From the NCBI GenBank assembly GCA_964559835.1, contig CAZLJE010000011.1:1-64000 (forward strand): DNA of 64,000 bases, in the 5' to 3' direction. Source of the stretch: DAISJI01 sp964559835. GTDB taxonomy: Bacteria; Acidobacteriota; Terriglobia; Terriglobales; Acidobacteriaceae. Both the position numbers and the translations under genes were made by a program. This document shows positions 53,451-63,031 of the stretch, in pieces; positions within the stretch are counted from its first letter, which is position 1; each line of letters opens with the position of its first letter. Below the pieces are notes generated by a model that was not told the origin of the DNA, ran no database searches, and saw only the letters and a program-made list of their open reading frames with translations.

Positions 53451-54968
53451 ATGAAAAGCCGCGCAGTTTGGTTTCTGCTCCTACTCTGTTCAACCGCATT
53501 CGCCCAGAGCTCCGACCCGGTGCACGCGTACGTTGCGGGGCATCAGCGCGAGATCATCAAGCAATTCGCTGACCTGCTGGCGATCCCAAACGTCGCATCG
53601 GATAGGCCGAACATTCGCAAGAATGCCGAGTACATTGCCGCCCAGTTACGCCGGCGAGGAGTGCAGTCGCGGCTGCTGGAAGAGAATGGCGGGCCGCCGG
53701 TCGTATTCGGCGAACTCGACGCTCCGGGCGCGCGGCACACGGTGATGATCTACGCGCACTATGACGGCCAGAAGGTCGACCCGTCGCAATGGGCGACACC
53801 GCCATGGCAGCCGACGGTGCGCGATGCGCCGCTCGAGAAGGGCGGAAAGATCGCAGCTCTGGACGCGCTACCCCCCACAATTCCCGGCGAGTGGTGGATC
53901 TATGGGCGCTCGGCCGGCGACGACAAGGTCCCCGTCCAGGCGGCGCTCTCGGCGCTGGACGCACTCAAGGCGAACGGCACGCTGCCTACGGTCAACCTGA
54001 AGTTTTTCTTTGAGGGCGAGGAAGAAGCGGGGTCGCCGCACCTGGCCGCCGCTTTCGAAAAATACTCCGACCTGCTCAAGGGCGACGTGTGGCTGCTGTG
54101 CGATGGCCCGGTGCACCAGTCACGCCTGCCGCAACTGTATTTCGGCGCGCGCGGGATCACCGAGGTCGAGATGACCGCTTACGGCCCGACCCGGTCGCTG
54201 CACAGCGGACATTACGGTAATTGGGCGCCGAACCCGGGCGTGCTTATCGCGGAGCTGATCGCCTCCATGCGCGACAGCAACGGGAACATCAAGATCGCCG
54301 GCTTTTATGATGACGTGCGACCGCTCACCGCAGCCGAGAAGCAGGCGATCGCGGCAATACCCGATGCGGATGCGCAGATGAAGCGCGAGTTGAACCTGGC
54401 GTGGACCGAGGGCGCTCCCGAGTCTCTGCCGCTTCGCATCACGCACCCGGCACTGAACGTGCGCGGTATCCAGGTGGGACACGTCGGCGATCAGGCGCAG
54501 AACGCGGTACCTACTGAGGCGCGGGCCTCGATCGATTTCCGCCTGGTGCCCGACCAGAAGCCCGAGCGCGTGCAGCAACTGGTCGAGGAACACATCGGGA
54601 AGCAGGGCTTCTACATTGTGCACAAGACGCCTACGCCGGAAGAACGCGCGGAGCATGCGAAGACGATCCTGCTGGAATGGGGACCGGGATATCCGCCGGC
54701 GAAGACGTCGATGGAGTTGCCGGTATCGCGATCGTTATTTATGACGGTCGAGTCGGCCACGCACAAACGGGTCGTGCAGGCACCGTTGCTGGGCGGAAGC
54801 ATTCCGATGTACCTGTTTCTGAGGGCCGCTCCGGTGATCGGATTGCCGGTCGCGAACCACGACGACAATCAGCACGCGGCGAACGAAAATCTGCGCATTC
54901 AGAATCTCTACGATGCAATCGATATTTTCGCGGCGGTGATGACGAAACTGGATGGAGAATGGAAGTAG
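53451..54968 (+). CDS. Exported M20-family metallopeptidase (dipeptidase type)
   Basis: 505 residues from ATG 53451; the signal peptide MKSRAVWFLLLLCSTAFAQ supports this start. Metal ligands appear in IYAHYDGQKVDPSQW and SAGDDKVPVQ, and the catalytic/ligand glutamates in FFEGEEEAGSPHL. A dimerisation lid (GNWAPNPG to TEARASIDFRL) is present. It hydrolyses dipeptides or acylated amino acids outside the cytoplasm. Confidence 0.92.
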   Translation: MKSRAVWFLLLLCSTAFAQSSDPVHAYVAGHQREIIKQFADLLAIPNVASDRPNIRKNAEYIAAQLRRRGVQSRLLEENGGPPVVFGELDAPGARHTVMIYAHYDGQKVDPSQWATPPWQPTVRDAPLEKGGKIAALDALPPTIPGEWWIYGRSAGDDKVPVQAALSALDALKANGTLPTVNLKFFFEGEEEAGSPHLAAAFEKYSDLLKGDVWLLCDGPVHQSRLPQLYFGARGITEVEMTAYGPTRSLHSGHYGNWAPNPGVLIAELIASMRDSNGNIKIAGFYDDVRPLTAAEKQAIAAIPDADAQMKRELNLAWTEGAPESLPLRITHPALNVRGIQVGHVGDQAQNAVPTEARASIDFRLVPDQKPERVQQLVEEHIGKQGFYIVHKTPTPEERAEHAKTILLEWGPGYPPAKTSMELPVSRSLFMTVESATHKRVVQAPLLGGSIPMYLFLRAAPVIGLPVANHDDNQHAANENLRIQNLYDAIDIFAAVMTKLDGEWK

Positions 54969-55053
54969 GGCTTGCGGCTCTTAAACCTTAAGGCATAGAT
55001 GCTTCGCTTCGCTCAGCGTGACACTGCAATAGGGTCATTACCGCAAACGAAAA

Positions 55054-55073
55054 CGCCCGGCATGTGCCGGGCG
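55054..55073. terminator. Bidirectional terminator between the M20 peptidase and the Hfq-like gene
   Basis: CGCCCGGC and GCCGGGCG form a perfect 8-bp stem with an ATGT loop. TTTTCGTTTG follows on the minus strand and ATTCAATCTT on the plus strand. Confidence 0.75.
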
Positions 55074-55123
55074 ATTCAATCTTCAGGCCATGAGCCTTGT
55101 GCCATGCGCATTGCGCCGGTTCT

Positions 55124-55504
55124 CTACTTCCCTTCCGACTGCTTGTACATATACCGGATGGCTTGCTTGTAGATGATCATGTTCGGCCCGCCGTTGCGGA
55201 CGACTTTCAGGCAGGTCCGGTCGTACCACTCGATGATCCCGTTCACGCTCTCGCCGTCCTGGAGCACGATCACCATCGGCGTCTTCGACTGCATCTGCTT
55301 CTGGTAATAGAAGTTCTCGGCGTGCGTCTGCTCCGGCGGAGCCGCTTTCTTGGAGTTGGAAACACGCTCGCTGGGAATACGGTCGCGATTATTGTCGCGC
55401 TCGCGATGTTCCGGGCGCGGCAGACTGGGCCGGATCAACTTACGATTTCCAAATTCCGGTTCCGGAGCTCGTCCGACGGCAGTGGAATCCATTCCGTCTT
55501 TCAT
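55124..55504 (-). CDS. Second Hfq-like (Sm-fold) RNA-binding protein
   Basis: 126 residues from ATG 55504 with AGGAGG nine bases upstream. The last 70 residues align with Hfq: QTHAENFYYQKQMQSKTPMV, then Sm1-like VIVLQDGESVNGIIEWYDRT and Sm2-like MIIYKQAIRYMYKQ in place of the KH motif. The first 55 residues are an arginine/proline/asparagine-rich tail, not seen in the hfq at 8266. Probably an RNA chaperone with different surface specificity (inference). Confidence 0.8.
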   Translation of the reverse strand: MKDGMDSTAVGRAPEPEFGNRKLIRPSLPRPEHRERDNNRDRIPSERVSNSKKAAPPEQTHAENFYYQKQMQSKTPMVIVLQDGESVNGIIEWYDRTCLKVVRNGGPNMIIYKQAIRYMYKQSEGK

Positions 55505-55728
55505 GATGTCGGGCCTCCTGCGGCCTGCGGCGGACGTTACTCCCGCTGCCCGGCTCAGAATTTTGTCCGGAGCGCTCGCAATGCATGCGTGGCGCGCGCG
55601 GACATATCACACACCGATTGAACGTTCCTTGGTAAGTGGAAGGTGTGACTTGTGACTACCGTATCACAGGAATTCTGCGGAAACAATCACGCGGCGCTAG
55701 TTGTCGTATGAGTCGCCGCCGTTAACAA

Positions 55729-56886
55729 TCACAGAGTGTTCGGCTCCAGGGCAGCAACCATGGCGTCGAGGGAAATATTTCTTAGTAAATTGCGCCGCAT
55801 GCCGCTCTCCACGTCGCCGACCCGTTGCGACGCCAGCGCGATCCAGTCGAAGTTGATCTCGCGCGAGAGCTTCTCGAGTTCACCCTTGATGTCCGTGTTG
55901 CGCAGCAGCTCCGGCGTGCCGCTCTTGATCACCATCAGGTCTTCGAGCAAAGCGTAAAGAGCGCGGAGAAGCCGATCGGTCTTCTCGCGGCCATCGGCGC
56001 CGGCGCGATAGGTTTCCGTGACACGGAACAGAGCACTGTGGTCGTTCGCGTCGATGGCGGTGCGCAGCAGCAGCAGCGCGTCCTGCCGCGCTTCCGAGTA
56101 CGCCGCCAGATCGAAGCCGCGGGCCTTCCCTACCGCGCCGCCCGAGAGCCGTGCGACAAGCGCTCGCTGCGCCGGCTTCCAGTCAGGATGCGCCCGCGCC
56201 AGGTCGCGATCGATCTCCTCCTGCGGCAGCGGTCGAAGCGCGAAGCTCACGCAACGCGAGCGGATGGTCGGCAGAAGCGCACCCGGATTTTCCGCAAGAA
56301 GGAAGATGGTCGCGAACTCGGGAGGCTCTTCCAGGACTTTCAACAGCGAGTTCGCCGCCTCTTTCATGAAGGTCGCGGCGGTAAAGATGTAAACGCGGTG
56401 CCCGCCTTCCGACGGCCGGTAGTAGATGCTGCCGATAACATGGCGCACCTGGTCGACCTTGATCATCATCTGCGGCGGATCGGGCGGGATGATGAGCACG
56501 TCGGGATGGGTCTGGATGAAGATGCGCGTTTCCTTTTTGTCGGTCTCCCGGAGGTTCTCGCGCGCCTCGACCGCTTCCTCGCAGCGAAGGTCTAAGGCGT
56601 CGGCTTCCGCGATGCGCACGCAGTTCTTGCAGTGGCCGCAGAAATCGGGTTGTGGCGCGGGCGTCTCGCCTTTCAGGTCAAGATCAAGAGTGCCGATGAC
56701 CGGCGAGCCGCCGATGTTCCGGTACTCCAGGCAGTTCATGGCCTTGGCCACCATCTGCGCCAAGGTATATTTCCCGCAGCCCTCCGGTCCGCTGAGGATC
56801 ACGGCGTGCGGAAAGCGGTCGCGCGCCAGCATGCCGCGAAGCTGCGCGACGACTTCAGCGTTGCCGTGAAAATCCGCAAAGCCCAT
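55729..56886 (-). CDS. holB: DNA polymerase III subunit delta'
   Basis: Clamp-loader subunit, 385 residues. The AAA+ fold has GPEGCGKYTLAQ, a zinc module with CGHCKNC, sensor 1 in LLKVLEEPPEFATIFLL and the arginine finger region TIRSRC. Its P-loop ends KYT rather than KST/KTT, so nucleotide binding may be weak, as is usual for delta'. Divergent from tmk, its usual genomic partner. Confidence 0.93.
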   Translation of the reverse strand: MGFADFHGNAEVVAQLRGMLARDRFPHAVILSGPEGCGKYTLAQMVAKAMNCLEYRNIGGSPVIGTLDLDLKGETPAPQPDFCGHCKNCVRIAEADALDLRCEEAVEARENLRETDKKETRIFIQTHPDVLIIPPDPPQMMIKVDQVRHVIGSIYYRPSEGGHRVYIFTAATFMKEAANSLLKVLEEPPEFATIFLLAENPGALLPTIRSRCVSFALRPLPQEEIDRDLARAHPDWKPAQRALVARLSGGAVGKARGFDLAAYSEARQDALLLLRTAIDANDHSALFRVTETYRAGADGREKTDRLLRALYALLEDLMVIKSGTPELLRNTDIKGELEKLSREINFDWIALASQRVGDVESGMRRNLLRNISLDAMVAALEPNTL

Positions 56887-56898
56887 GACAAAAACCTA

Positions 56899-56962
56899 CC
56901 ACAGAGGCACAGAGATACAGAGGAATTCATTGGTTTTCCTCTGTGACTCAGTGCCTCTGTGG
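56899..56962. repeat. CACAGAGG-type palindrome between holB and tmk
   Basis: CCACAGAGGCACAGAGATACAGAGG pairs with CCTCTGTGACTCAGTGCCTCTGTGG. The words are those of 9601-9658. It occupies the whole divergent promoter region. Confidence 0.8.
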
Positions 56963-56992
56963 CGAATCGCCGTTGTATCATCTCGGAGACCT

Positions 56993-57691
56993 ATGCCCAA
57001 GAAACGCGGCATCTTCATCACCTTCGAAGGTCTCGACGGTTGCGGCAAGAGCACGCAACTGGAGCGACTGGCGGCGGTGCTGCGCAGCGAGGGTATCGAC
57101 GTCCTCACGACGCGCGAGCCCGGCGGGACGGCAATCGGCGAGCGCATCCGCTCCATCTTGCTGGATTCCGCGACGTCCAGCCTGTCGCCCATGGCGGAAT
57201 TGGCTTTGATGTTCGCTTCGCGCGCGCAACAATTGGACGAGTTGATCATGCCGACGCTGGAGCGCGGGACGTGGGTGTTGTGCGACCGTTTTACCGATTC
57301 GTCGGAGGCATACCAGGGCGGTGGACGCGGTCTCGGATCGCAGACGGTGCTCGACGTTCATCGGGCGATCTGCCGGAACATATGGCCCGACCTGACGGTG
57401 CTGATGGATTCGGAAGTCGAAGCCAGCGTGGCGCGCGCGCGGCGCCGCAACCTGAACAAGACCAGCAGCGGCGCCGACGAGAACCGCTTCGAGACCGAGA
57501 ACCGCGCCTTCTTCGAGCGCGTACACAAGGCGTACCTCGCCATCGCCAGGCGCGAGAAGCACCGCGTGCTGATGCTGGACGCGCGCCGTCCCGCCGACGT
57601 TGTTCATCCTGAGATCGTGGCAGCCGTGCGCGAACGGTTCCTCAACAACTCACGACCGACCAAGCGCGCGGCAAGAGCGAAAAGCAGCTAG
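56993..57691 (+). CDS. tmk: Thymidylate kinase
   Basis: 232 residues from ATG 56993. P-loop FEGLDGCGKSTQ, dTMP motif DRFTDSSEAYQGGGR and the lid RARRRNLNKTSSGADENRFE are intact. Phosphorylates dTMP to dTDP. The longer upstream reading runs through the CACAGAGG repeat and is rejected. Confidence 0.96.
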   Translation: MPKKRGIFITFEGLDGCGKSTQLERLAAVLRSEGIDVLTTREPGGTAIGERIRSILLDSATSSLSPMAELALMFASRAQQLDELIMPTLERGTWVLCDRFTDSSEAYQGGGRGLGSQTVLDVHRAICRNIWPDLTVLMDSEVEASVARARRRNLNKTSSGADENRFETENRAFFERVHKAYLAIARREKHRVLMLDARRPADVVHPEIVAAVRERFLNNSRPTKRAARAKSS

Positions 57692-57707
57692 TCCACAGTT
57701 GCGGTTT

Positions 57708-57757
57708 CACACGAAGGTCACGAAGGAAATCACGAAGGCGAGCGTCGGTCCTTCGTG
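57708..57757. repeat. CACGAAGG-type palindrome after tmk
   Basis: CACACGAAGGTCACGAAGG and CACGAAGG (57708-57738) face CCTTCGTG (57750-57757). The complement words occur in the coaBC-udg element at 37640-37674. Confidence 0.7.
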
Positions 57758-57866
57758 GGTACATTGTCCATCCTGTGAACCCGCTGTGCTATTCTCGGAT
57801 TTTGTGGGCTCCGCGCCGCTCGGCGCATATCGTTCTACGACATTGTTCATCGCTCGAGGAGTTCCG

Positions 57867-59792
57867 ATGGTTCGTTTGCCTCGCCTGTTGGTAATTTCCG
57901 TTCTGCTCATCGCCATCAATGCTTTCGCCCAGACCGCGCCCGCGCCGAAGCCGTATCCCGGGACGATCCGCCTGTCCGTCGACGCGACGATGGCGGCACA
58001 GAGCATCTTCCGCGCGACGGAGATCATTCCCGTAGCGCCGGGCGCGCTGACACTCCTGTTTCCCAAGTGGATCCCGGGCGAACACATGCCGGACGGGCCG
58101 ATCATCGATTCCACGGGGATCAAGTTCACGGCGAACGGACAGACCATCCCCTGGCGCCGCGACGAAGTCGAGATGTACGCGTATCACCTCAACGTGCCTG
58201 CCGGTGTGAAGGAGATCGAGGTGTCGCTCGAATTTGACGCACCGGTCGAGGGCGAAAGCGGGTTTTCCGCAGGTGCATCTTCCACCGCGAAGCTGGCCGT
58301 GTTGAGCTGGAATTGGCTGGTGCTGTATCCGGCCGGATATGCGAACGACCAGGTGGAAGTGCAGGCGTCGCTCCGCATTCCCGCGGGCTGGAAGTATGGG
58401 ACGCCGTTGCCCATGGGGAGTTCGGGTTTTGGCAGCGAGATCAATTTCGCCGCCGCGACGCTGACCACGCTCGTCGATTCGCCGGTGATCATGGGCGAGT
58501 ACTACCGCAAGATCGACCTTTCGCCTGCAGGAGAGCAGCGCCCGGCGGAACTGGACCTTGCGGCCGATTCCTCTGCCGCCCTCGAGATGCCGTCCGACAC
58601 CGAGCAGCAATACAAGAACCTGGTCACCGAGGCCGGTACGCTGTTTGGGGCGCGGCATTATCGCGATTATCACTTCCTGCTGACCTTGAGCGATCACGTC
58701 GCGCACTTCGGACTGGAGCATCACGAGTCGAACGATAGCCGGGTCGACGAGCGGTCTCTCATCGACGACACCGGCCGCAAGCTGATGGCAGGCCTGCTGC
58801 CGCACGAATACGTGCACTCGTGGAACGGAAAGTACCGTCGTCCCGCGGGGCTGGCGACGCCCGACTACGAGCAGCCGATGAAAGGCGAGTTGCTGTGGGT
58901 GTACGAGGGACTGACCTCGTACTGGGGGCCGGTGCTTACCGCGCGCAGCGGACTGCTGAACGCAGAGCTGGCGCGGGATGATCTGGCCTTGATCGCGGCG
59001 GGGATGTCCCACCGTCCCGGAAGACAATGGCGCCCGTTGGTTGATACGACCGTGGCGGCTCAGGTCCTGTACAACGCGCCGGGCCAATGGTCGAGTTGGC
59101 GCCGCAGCGTGGACTTCTACGATGAAGGGTGCCTGCTCTGGCTGGATGCGGACACCACCATCCGCAAGCTGACCAACAACCAGAAGTCGCTCGACGATTG
59201 GGCGAAGATATTCTACGGCGGAGAGAACCAGCCGCTGAACACGACGCCGCACGTGAAGCCGTACACCTTGGACGAACTGGTCAGCACCATGAACCAGGTC
59301 GTGAAGTACGACTGGGCGAAATTCTGGAATGATCGCGTGAATTACATCGGGCCGAACTCGCCCCTCGGGGGCATCGAGAACAGCGGCTGGAAGCTGGTGT
59401 ACGACGAACAGCCGTCGGAGATGTCGCGCGCGCAGGCGTCGCAGGGCGGCGCGAACGTTGCATACTCGATCGGCTTGCTCCTGAACCGCAACGGACGCGT
59501 GCAGGATTCCATCTTCTTCATGCCCGCATACAAGGCGGGGATCATGCCGGGAATGACCATTGTCGCCGTGAACGGCCGCAAGTATTCGACCGATGTCCTG
59601 CATGACGCGATCAAGGCGTCGAAGAACTCGAAAGAGCCGCTCCAGTTCATCGTCGAGAACAACGAGTACTACAAGACCGTGTCGATCGATTACCACGACG
59701 GCGAGAAGTATCCCCGCCTTGTCCGCGACGAATCCAAACCCGATCTGCTGAGCGACATCTTCAAGGCGCACGCGGGTACACCTTCGAAATAG
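57867..59792 (+). CDS. Exported M61-family (glycyl aminopeptidase-like) metallopeptidase with PDZ domain
   Basis: 641 residues from ATG 57867 with GAGGA upstream and a signal peptide (MVRLPRLLVISVLLIAINAFAQ). Zinc motif HEYVHSWNGKYRRP (HExxH), then the helper glutamate in LLWVYEGLTSYWGPVL. A PDZ domain at the end has KAGIMPGMTIVAVNGRKY. Aminopeptidase preferring small residues by family. The stop lies two bases from the stop of the convergent PIG-L gene. Confidence 0.92.
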   Translation: MVRLPRLLVISVLLIAINAFAQTAPAPKPYPGTIRLSVDATMAAQSIFRATEIIPVAPGALTLLFPKWIPGEHMPDGPIIDSTGIKFTANGQTIPWRRDEVEMYAYHLNVPAGVKEIEVSLEFDAPVEGESGFSAGASSTAKLAVLSWNWLVLYPAGYANDQVEVQASLRIPAGWKYGTPLPMGSSGFGSEINFAAATLTTLVDSPVIMGEYYRKIDLSPAGEQRPAELDLAADSSAALEMPSDTEQQYKNLVTEAGTLFGARHYRDYHFLLTLSDHVAHFGLEHHESNDSRVDERSLIDDTGRKLMAGLLPHEYVHSWNGKYRRPAGLATPDYEQPMKGELLWVYEGLTSYWGPVLTARSGLLNAELARDDLALIAAGMSHRPGRQWRPLVDTTVAAQVLYNAPGQWSSWRRSVDFYDEGCLLWLDADTTIRKLTNNQKSLDDWAKIFYGGENQPLNTTPHVKPYTLDELVSTMNQVVKYDWAKFWNDRVNYIGPNSPLGGIENSGWKLVYDEQPSEMSRAQASQGGANVAYSIGLLLNRNGRVQDSIFFMPAYKAGIMPGMTIVAVNGRKYSTDVLHDAIKASKNSKEPLQFIVENNEYYKTVSIDYHDGEKYPRLVRDESKPDLLSDIFKAHAGTPSK

Positions 59793-59794
59793 CT

Positions 59795-60535
59795 CTACTG
59801 GGGGATTCCGTCGAAGAAGTCCTTCTCCTCGTGTGCCACGCTCGGCCGTGAGCACGCCGCGAGATGGAAATGTTCTTCAGCCCCGCGCCTGCGTACGTTC
59901 GTCTCCAGCAACGAGAATAGCGGCGCCTGCGTCGTGTGGACCTTGAAGGCCGCGATCTTGGTTTCCAGGTGCTTGCCGATGTCCACGGTGAGTGTCACCG
60001 GTGCAGGCGAGATCGGCTGGCGTTCGGGTAACGTGAACAGCGCGGTAGCGTAATAGAGCTTCTGGGTCTGGTGCGGCTGCAAACCTTCGTGGAGCTGGTC
60101 GGTGTACTGGGTGTTGTGAGCGGCCCAGTGGAAGGCCGCGGTGGCGACGAGCGACGCCATGGTGTGGTCCGGATGCGCGGTGATCAGCCCTTCGGTACCG
60201 AGGGCGAACACGACTTGTGGCCGGATCATCCGGATACGCCGCACGACATCTCCGACCATGCGGTGAAAATCGTCGAGCACGAGCGCGCTGTCGTGATAAT
60301 CGAGTACTTCACACTTGGTCACGCGCAGCACCTTGCAGGACGCTGCGAATTCTTCGCGGCGAATGCGGGCGAGTTCGTCGTCGTCGGCCGCTTCGCCGCG
60401 GTGACGCGCCGCCTGCCCCGGCGTCATGCAGATGACATAGGTCTCGATGCCGCGGTCCGCGCACAGGGCCAGCGTGCCGCCAAAAGCGCCGGCTTCGTCG
60501 TCGGGATGGGCAGTGACACAGAGCAGCTTACGCAT
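59795..60535 (-). CDS. PIG-L-family zinc deacetylase
   Basis: 246 residues from ATG 60535 (MRKLLCVTAHPDDEAGAFGG). Zinc-binding AHPDDE and the later ITAHPDHTMAS are intact. The family removes acetyl groups from N-acetylglucosaminyl conjugates, including thiol precursors; the substrate is not determined. No signal peptide. Divergent from the small exported gene at 60627. Confidence 0.9.
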   Translation of the reverse strand: MRKLLCVTAHPDDEAGAFGGTLALCADRGIETYVICMTPGQAARHRGEAADDDELARIRREEFAASCKVLRVTKCEVLDYHDSALVLDDFHRMVGDVVRRIRMIRPQVVFALGTEGLITAHPDHTMASLVATAAFHWAAHNTQYTDQLHEGLQPHQTQKLYYATALFTLPERQPISPAPVTLTVDIGKHLETKIAAFKVHTTQAPLFSLLETNVRRRGAEEHFHLAACSRPSVAHEEKDFFDGIPQ

Positions 60536-60626
60536 GAAATTGTTCGATGCGGGAGGGCTACGGTATGCCACAACTGGGCATCCAAGTCCAGTGTGGCCGC
60601 TCAACGCCGCGGCGGATAAACGAGCC

Positions 60627-61217
60627 GTGCTGTTCCTCCGAAATGCAATCCGTACCACGTTGCTGGTAATGCTCGGCACCGCGCTCGCGGGCCAGAATCC
60701 TCCTGAACTGCGCTTCCACTCGCTGATCCCCCTCGGCGCGGATGCATACCAGCTGGACGGCGCCAAGTGGAAGGGAGTGATCACCCTGATGGGATCGGCG
60801 GAGGCGCCGCAGTTCGAAGGCATGGTGCGGCGCGACACAAAAGATCATGTCACCCTGGTCGCGGCCGACGGCCGCCGCATGAAGACGTACCCGGAGCGGG
60901 TGACGTTCCGCATCACTGCGAGTTATCGTACGCGCACCGTGGAAGCATCGCCGTTCCCGATCAGCACCTCCGACGACGCGAACGCCTACCTGTTGCACCT
61001 GCAATTCCGGGTAGTCCTCTTCAACGGGCTGCGCCAGACGATTTTGCGGCCGGAGTCGGTGGAAATGATCGGCGTGCCGGGTGAGATGCCGTACGACGAG
61101 CGCATCTACCGCGTTTCCATCGCCCTGCCGAACGTGCCCCTAACCGACCGCCTGGTCCTGGAAGTGCGGGACCCACACGGCGAACGCATCTGCAAGTTCC
61201 ACCTCGACTTGATCTAG
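60627..61217 (+). CDS. Exported protein of unknown function
   Basis: About 196 residues from GTG 60627. The start LFLRNAIRTTLLVMLGTALAG is a signal peptide. The body is beta-rich (FEGMVRRDTKDHVTLVAADG, NAYLLHLQFRVVLFNGL) with the ending GERICKFHLDLI. A later ATG would remove half the signal. No family recognised. Confidence 0.6.
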   Translation: MLFLRNAIRTTLLVMLGTALAGQNPPELRFHSLIPLGADAYQLDGAKWKGVITLMGSAEAPQFEGMVRRDTKDHVTLVAADGRRMKTYPERVTFRITASYRTRTVEASPFPISTSDDANAYLLHLQFRVVLFNGLRQTILRPESVEMIGVPGEMPYDERIYRVSIALPNVPLTDRLVLEVRDPHGERICKFHLDLI

Positions 61218-61363
61218 CCTTAATTCCCTCAAATCAGCCTGGCCCCTGCAATATTCGGCTCTGAGGGGCGTCTTCTGGACTGGGGCCCCGTCCATGGCCA
61301 TTGGAACTAACCGGGCGGGTGGCACGTACCTAAAGCCAAGGATCGGCGCGATTGGAGGCAAAT

Positions 61364-63022
61364 ATGTCCAGGTTTGTGCGGTGGTGCTTTCTTCTGGCGA
61401 TTACGGGCGGACTGCTCGGGACACAGTTCGCGATGGCGCAAGACGGGGTGAACGGTAACCTGGTCACGGTCAAGTGGCTGGAGAAAAATCTGAAGAACCC
61501 GGACATCCTGCTCCTGGATGCATCAGGCCCGCAGACGTATGCGAAGAACCATATTCCGGGCGCGGTCAGCGTGTCGATGATGGTGGTGAATTACCCGTTC
61601 GCCCTCGTCAATGTTCCGGACGCCCAGCTCGAAAAAATGTACCAGGCGACCGGGATCAGCGTTGGCAAGAAAATCGTCATGTACGACCAGGGCGGCGACA
61701 ACGACGCGCCGCGCCTCTTCTTCTCTCTCTACTATCACGGGCTGCCGGCGAAGGACATGTTCATCGTTGACGGCGGATTGTCGAAATGGCAGGCGGAAGG
61801 ATTGCCGGTGACAAAGGACCCGACACCTGCGACGCCGAACCCGTCGTTCAAAATGCCGAAGCCCCTGGAGGACGCGCGCGCCAGTCTGCCGGAGGTCATT
61901 ACCGCCACAGGCGACCCGACCCACAACGCGGTAGTCAATGCGCTGGATGCCTCCTGGCATTACGGTGTCATAACTCCCATGGCGAAAGCGGGGCACATCC
62001 CGAATAGCGCGCTGCTACCGCGTGACGACTTCTACAACGCGGATAAGACATTCAAATCGCCCGACGAGATCCGCGCCATGCTCGCCTTCGAAGGCGTCCG
62101 TCCGGACCAGCAGGTGATCACGTATTGCGGGGGTGGGATCGCGGCGGCCGTGCCCTACTTCGCGGCCAGGTTCATCGCCAACTACCCGAACGTGAAACTG
62201 TTCCCCGGGTCGGTGGTGGAATGGCTCGCCGACGAGCGAGAGCTGCCGTTCTGGACCTACGACACTCCGTCGCTGATGCGCGACTCGAACTGGCTGAAAT
62301 TCTGGGACAGCCAGATGCTGCGCATGTTCGTGGGCACCAATGTCAGCGTGGTCGATGTCCGGCCGCCGGACGCCTACGGCCAGGGTCACGTGCCGTTCGC
62401 TCTGAATGTTCCCGCCGACGTCTTCCGTAACAATGTCAAAGATCCCACGAAGCTGGCTTCGACGCTAGGCTCGGCGGGCGTCCATGCGTCCGACGAAGCG
62501 GTCATCCTCTCCGGCGCCGGCCTGACCAAGGATGCAGCGCTCGCCTTCGTCATGCTGGAGAAGGTCGGGCAGAAAAAGGTATCGGTGCTGATGGATCCAG
62601 CAGACAAGTGGTCGCAACCCGGTTTCGCCGTCACCAAGGACCCAACCGCCGTCGGACCCAAGAAGGGTCCAATGGACGTGTCCATCGTTCCGGCCGCGTA
62701 TCCGGCGAACGTCCGCAAGGACGTTGTCATTGCCGACCCAAACAGCACGCGCTCCACGTATCCGAAGGTCTATATCGCATCCGGTAAAGAGGCGCCAGCG
62801 AAGGCTCCAGAGGGCAAGGTGGTCCACGTCGCGTACACTGACCTGCTGAACGCCGACGGCACGCCGAAAGCGGCGAAAGATATCTGGACCGTCCTCAGCA
62901 AAGCCGGAGTGCCCCGCTACGCCGAACTGGTCTGCTTCTCCGACGATCCCGGCGAAGCCGCGACGAACTACTACATCCTCAAACTGATGGGGTACCGGGA
63001 CATCAAGGTGCTGGTCATGTAA
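61364..63022 (+). CDS. Exported sulfurtransferase-like protein with four rhodanese units
   Basis: 552 residues from ATG 61364, five bases after GGAGG; the signal peptide ends near QFAMAQ. Four rhodanese-like units follow in tandem. The catalytic cysteine position reads MYDQGG in unit 1 (Asp), TYCGGGIAA in unit 2 (Cys), LSGAGL in unit 3 (Gly) and CFSDDPGEA in unit 4 (Ser in register). Only unit 2 can carry persulfide. Periplasmic thiosulfate or cyanide sulfur transfer is the family reaction; the substrate is unknown. A terminator follows. Confidence 0.85.
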   Translation: MSRFVRWCFLLAITGGLLGTQFAMAQDGVNGNLVTVKWLEKNLKNPDILLLDASGPQTYAKNHIPGAVSVSMMVVNYPFALVNVPDAQLEKMYQATGISVGKKIVMYDQGGDNDAPRLFFSLYYHGLPAKDMFIVDGGLSKWQAEGLPVTKDPTPATPNPSFKMPKPLEDARASLPEVITATGDPTHNAVVNALDASWHYGVITPMAKAGHIPNSALLPRDDFYNADKTFKSPDEIRAMLAFEGVRPDQQVITYCGGGIAAAVPYFAARFIANYPNVKLFPGSVVEWLADERELPFWTYDTPSLMRDSNWLKFWDSQMLRMFVGTNVSVVDVRPPDAYGQGHVPFALNVPADVFRNNVKDPTKLASTLGSAGVHASDEAVILSGAGLTKDAALAFVMLEKVGQKKVSVLMDPADKWSQPGFAVTKDPTAVGPKKGPMDVSIVPAAYPANVRKDVVIADPNSTRSTYPKVYIASGKEAPAKAPEGKVVHVAYTDLLNADGTPKAAKDIWTVLSKAGVPRYAELVCFSDDPGEAATNYYILKLMGYRDIKVLVM

Positions 63023-63031
63023 ATGAGGTTG

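Noticed and set aside
57789..59855. Long open frame (688 codons) opposite the M61 peptidase gene
   Set aside because: It is the mirror of a high-GC gene with clear catalytic motifs; the product is Arg/His-rich with no domain. Similar mirrors at 43003-44943, 48763-50169, 12202-13437, 7010-8074, 25013-26122 and 26276-27412 were dropped for the same reason.
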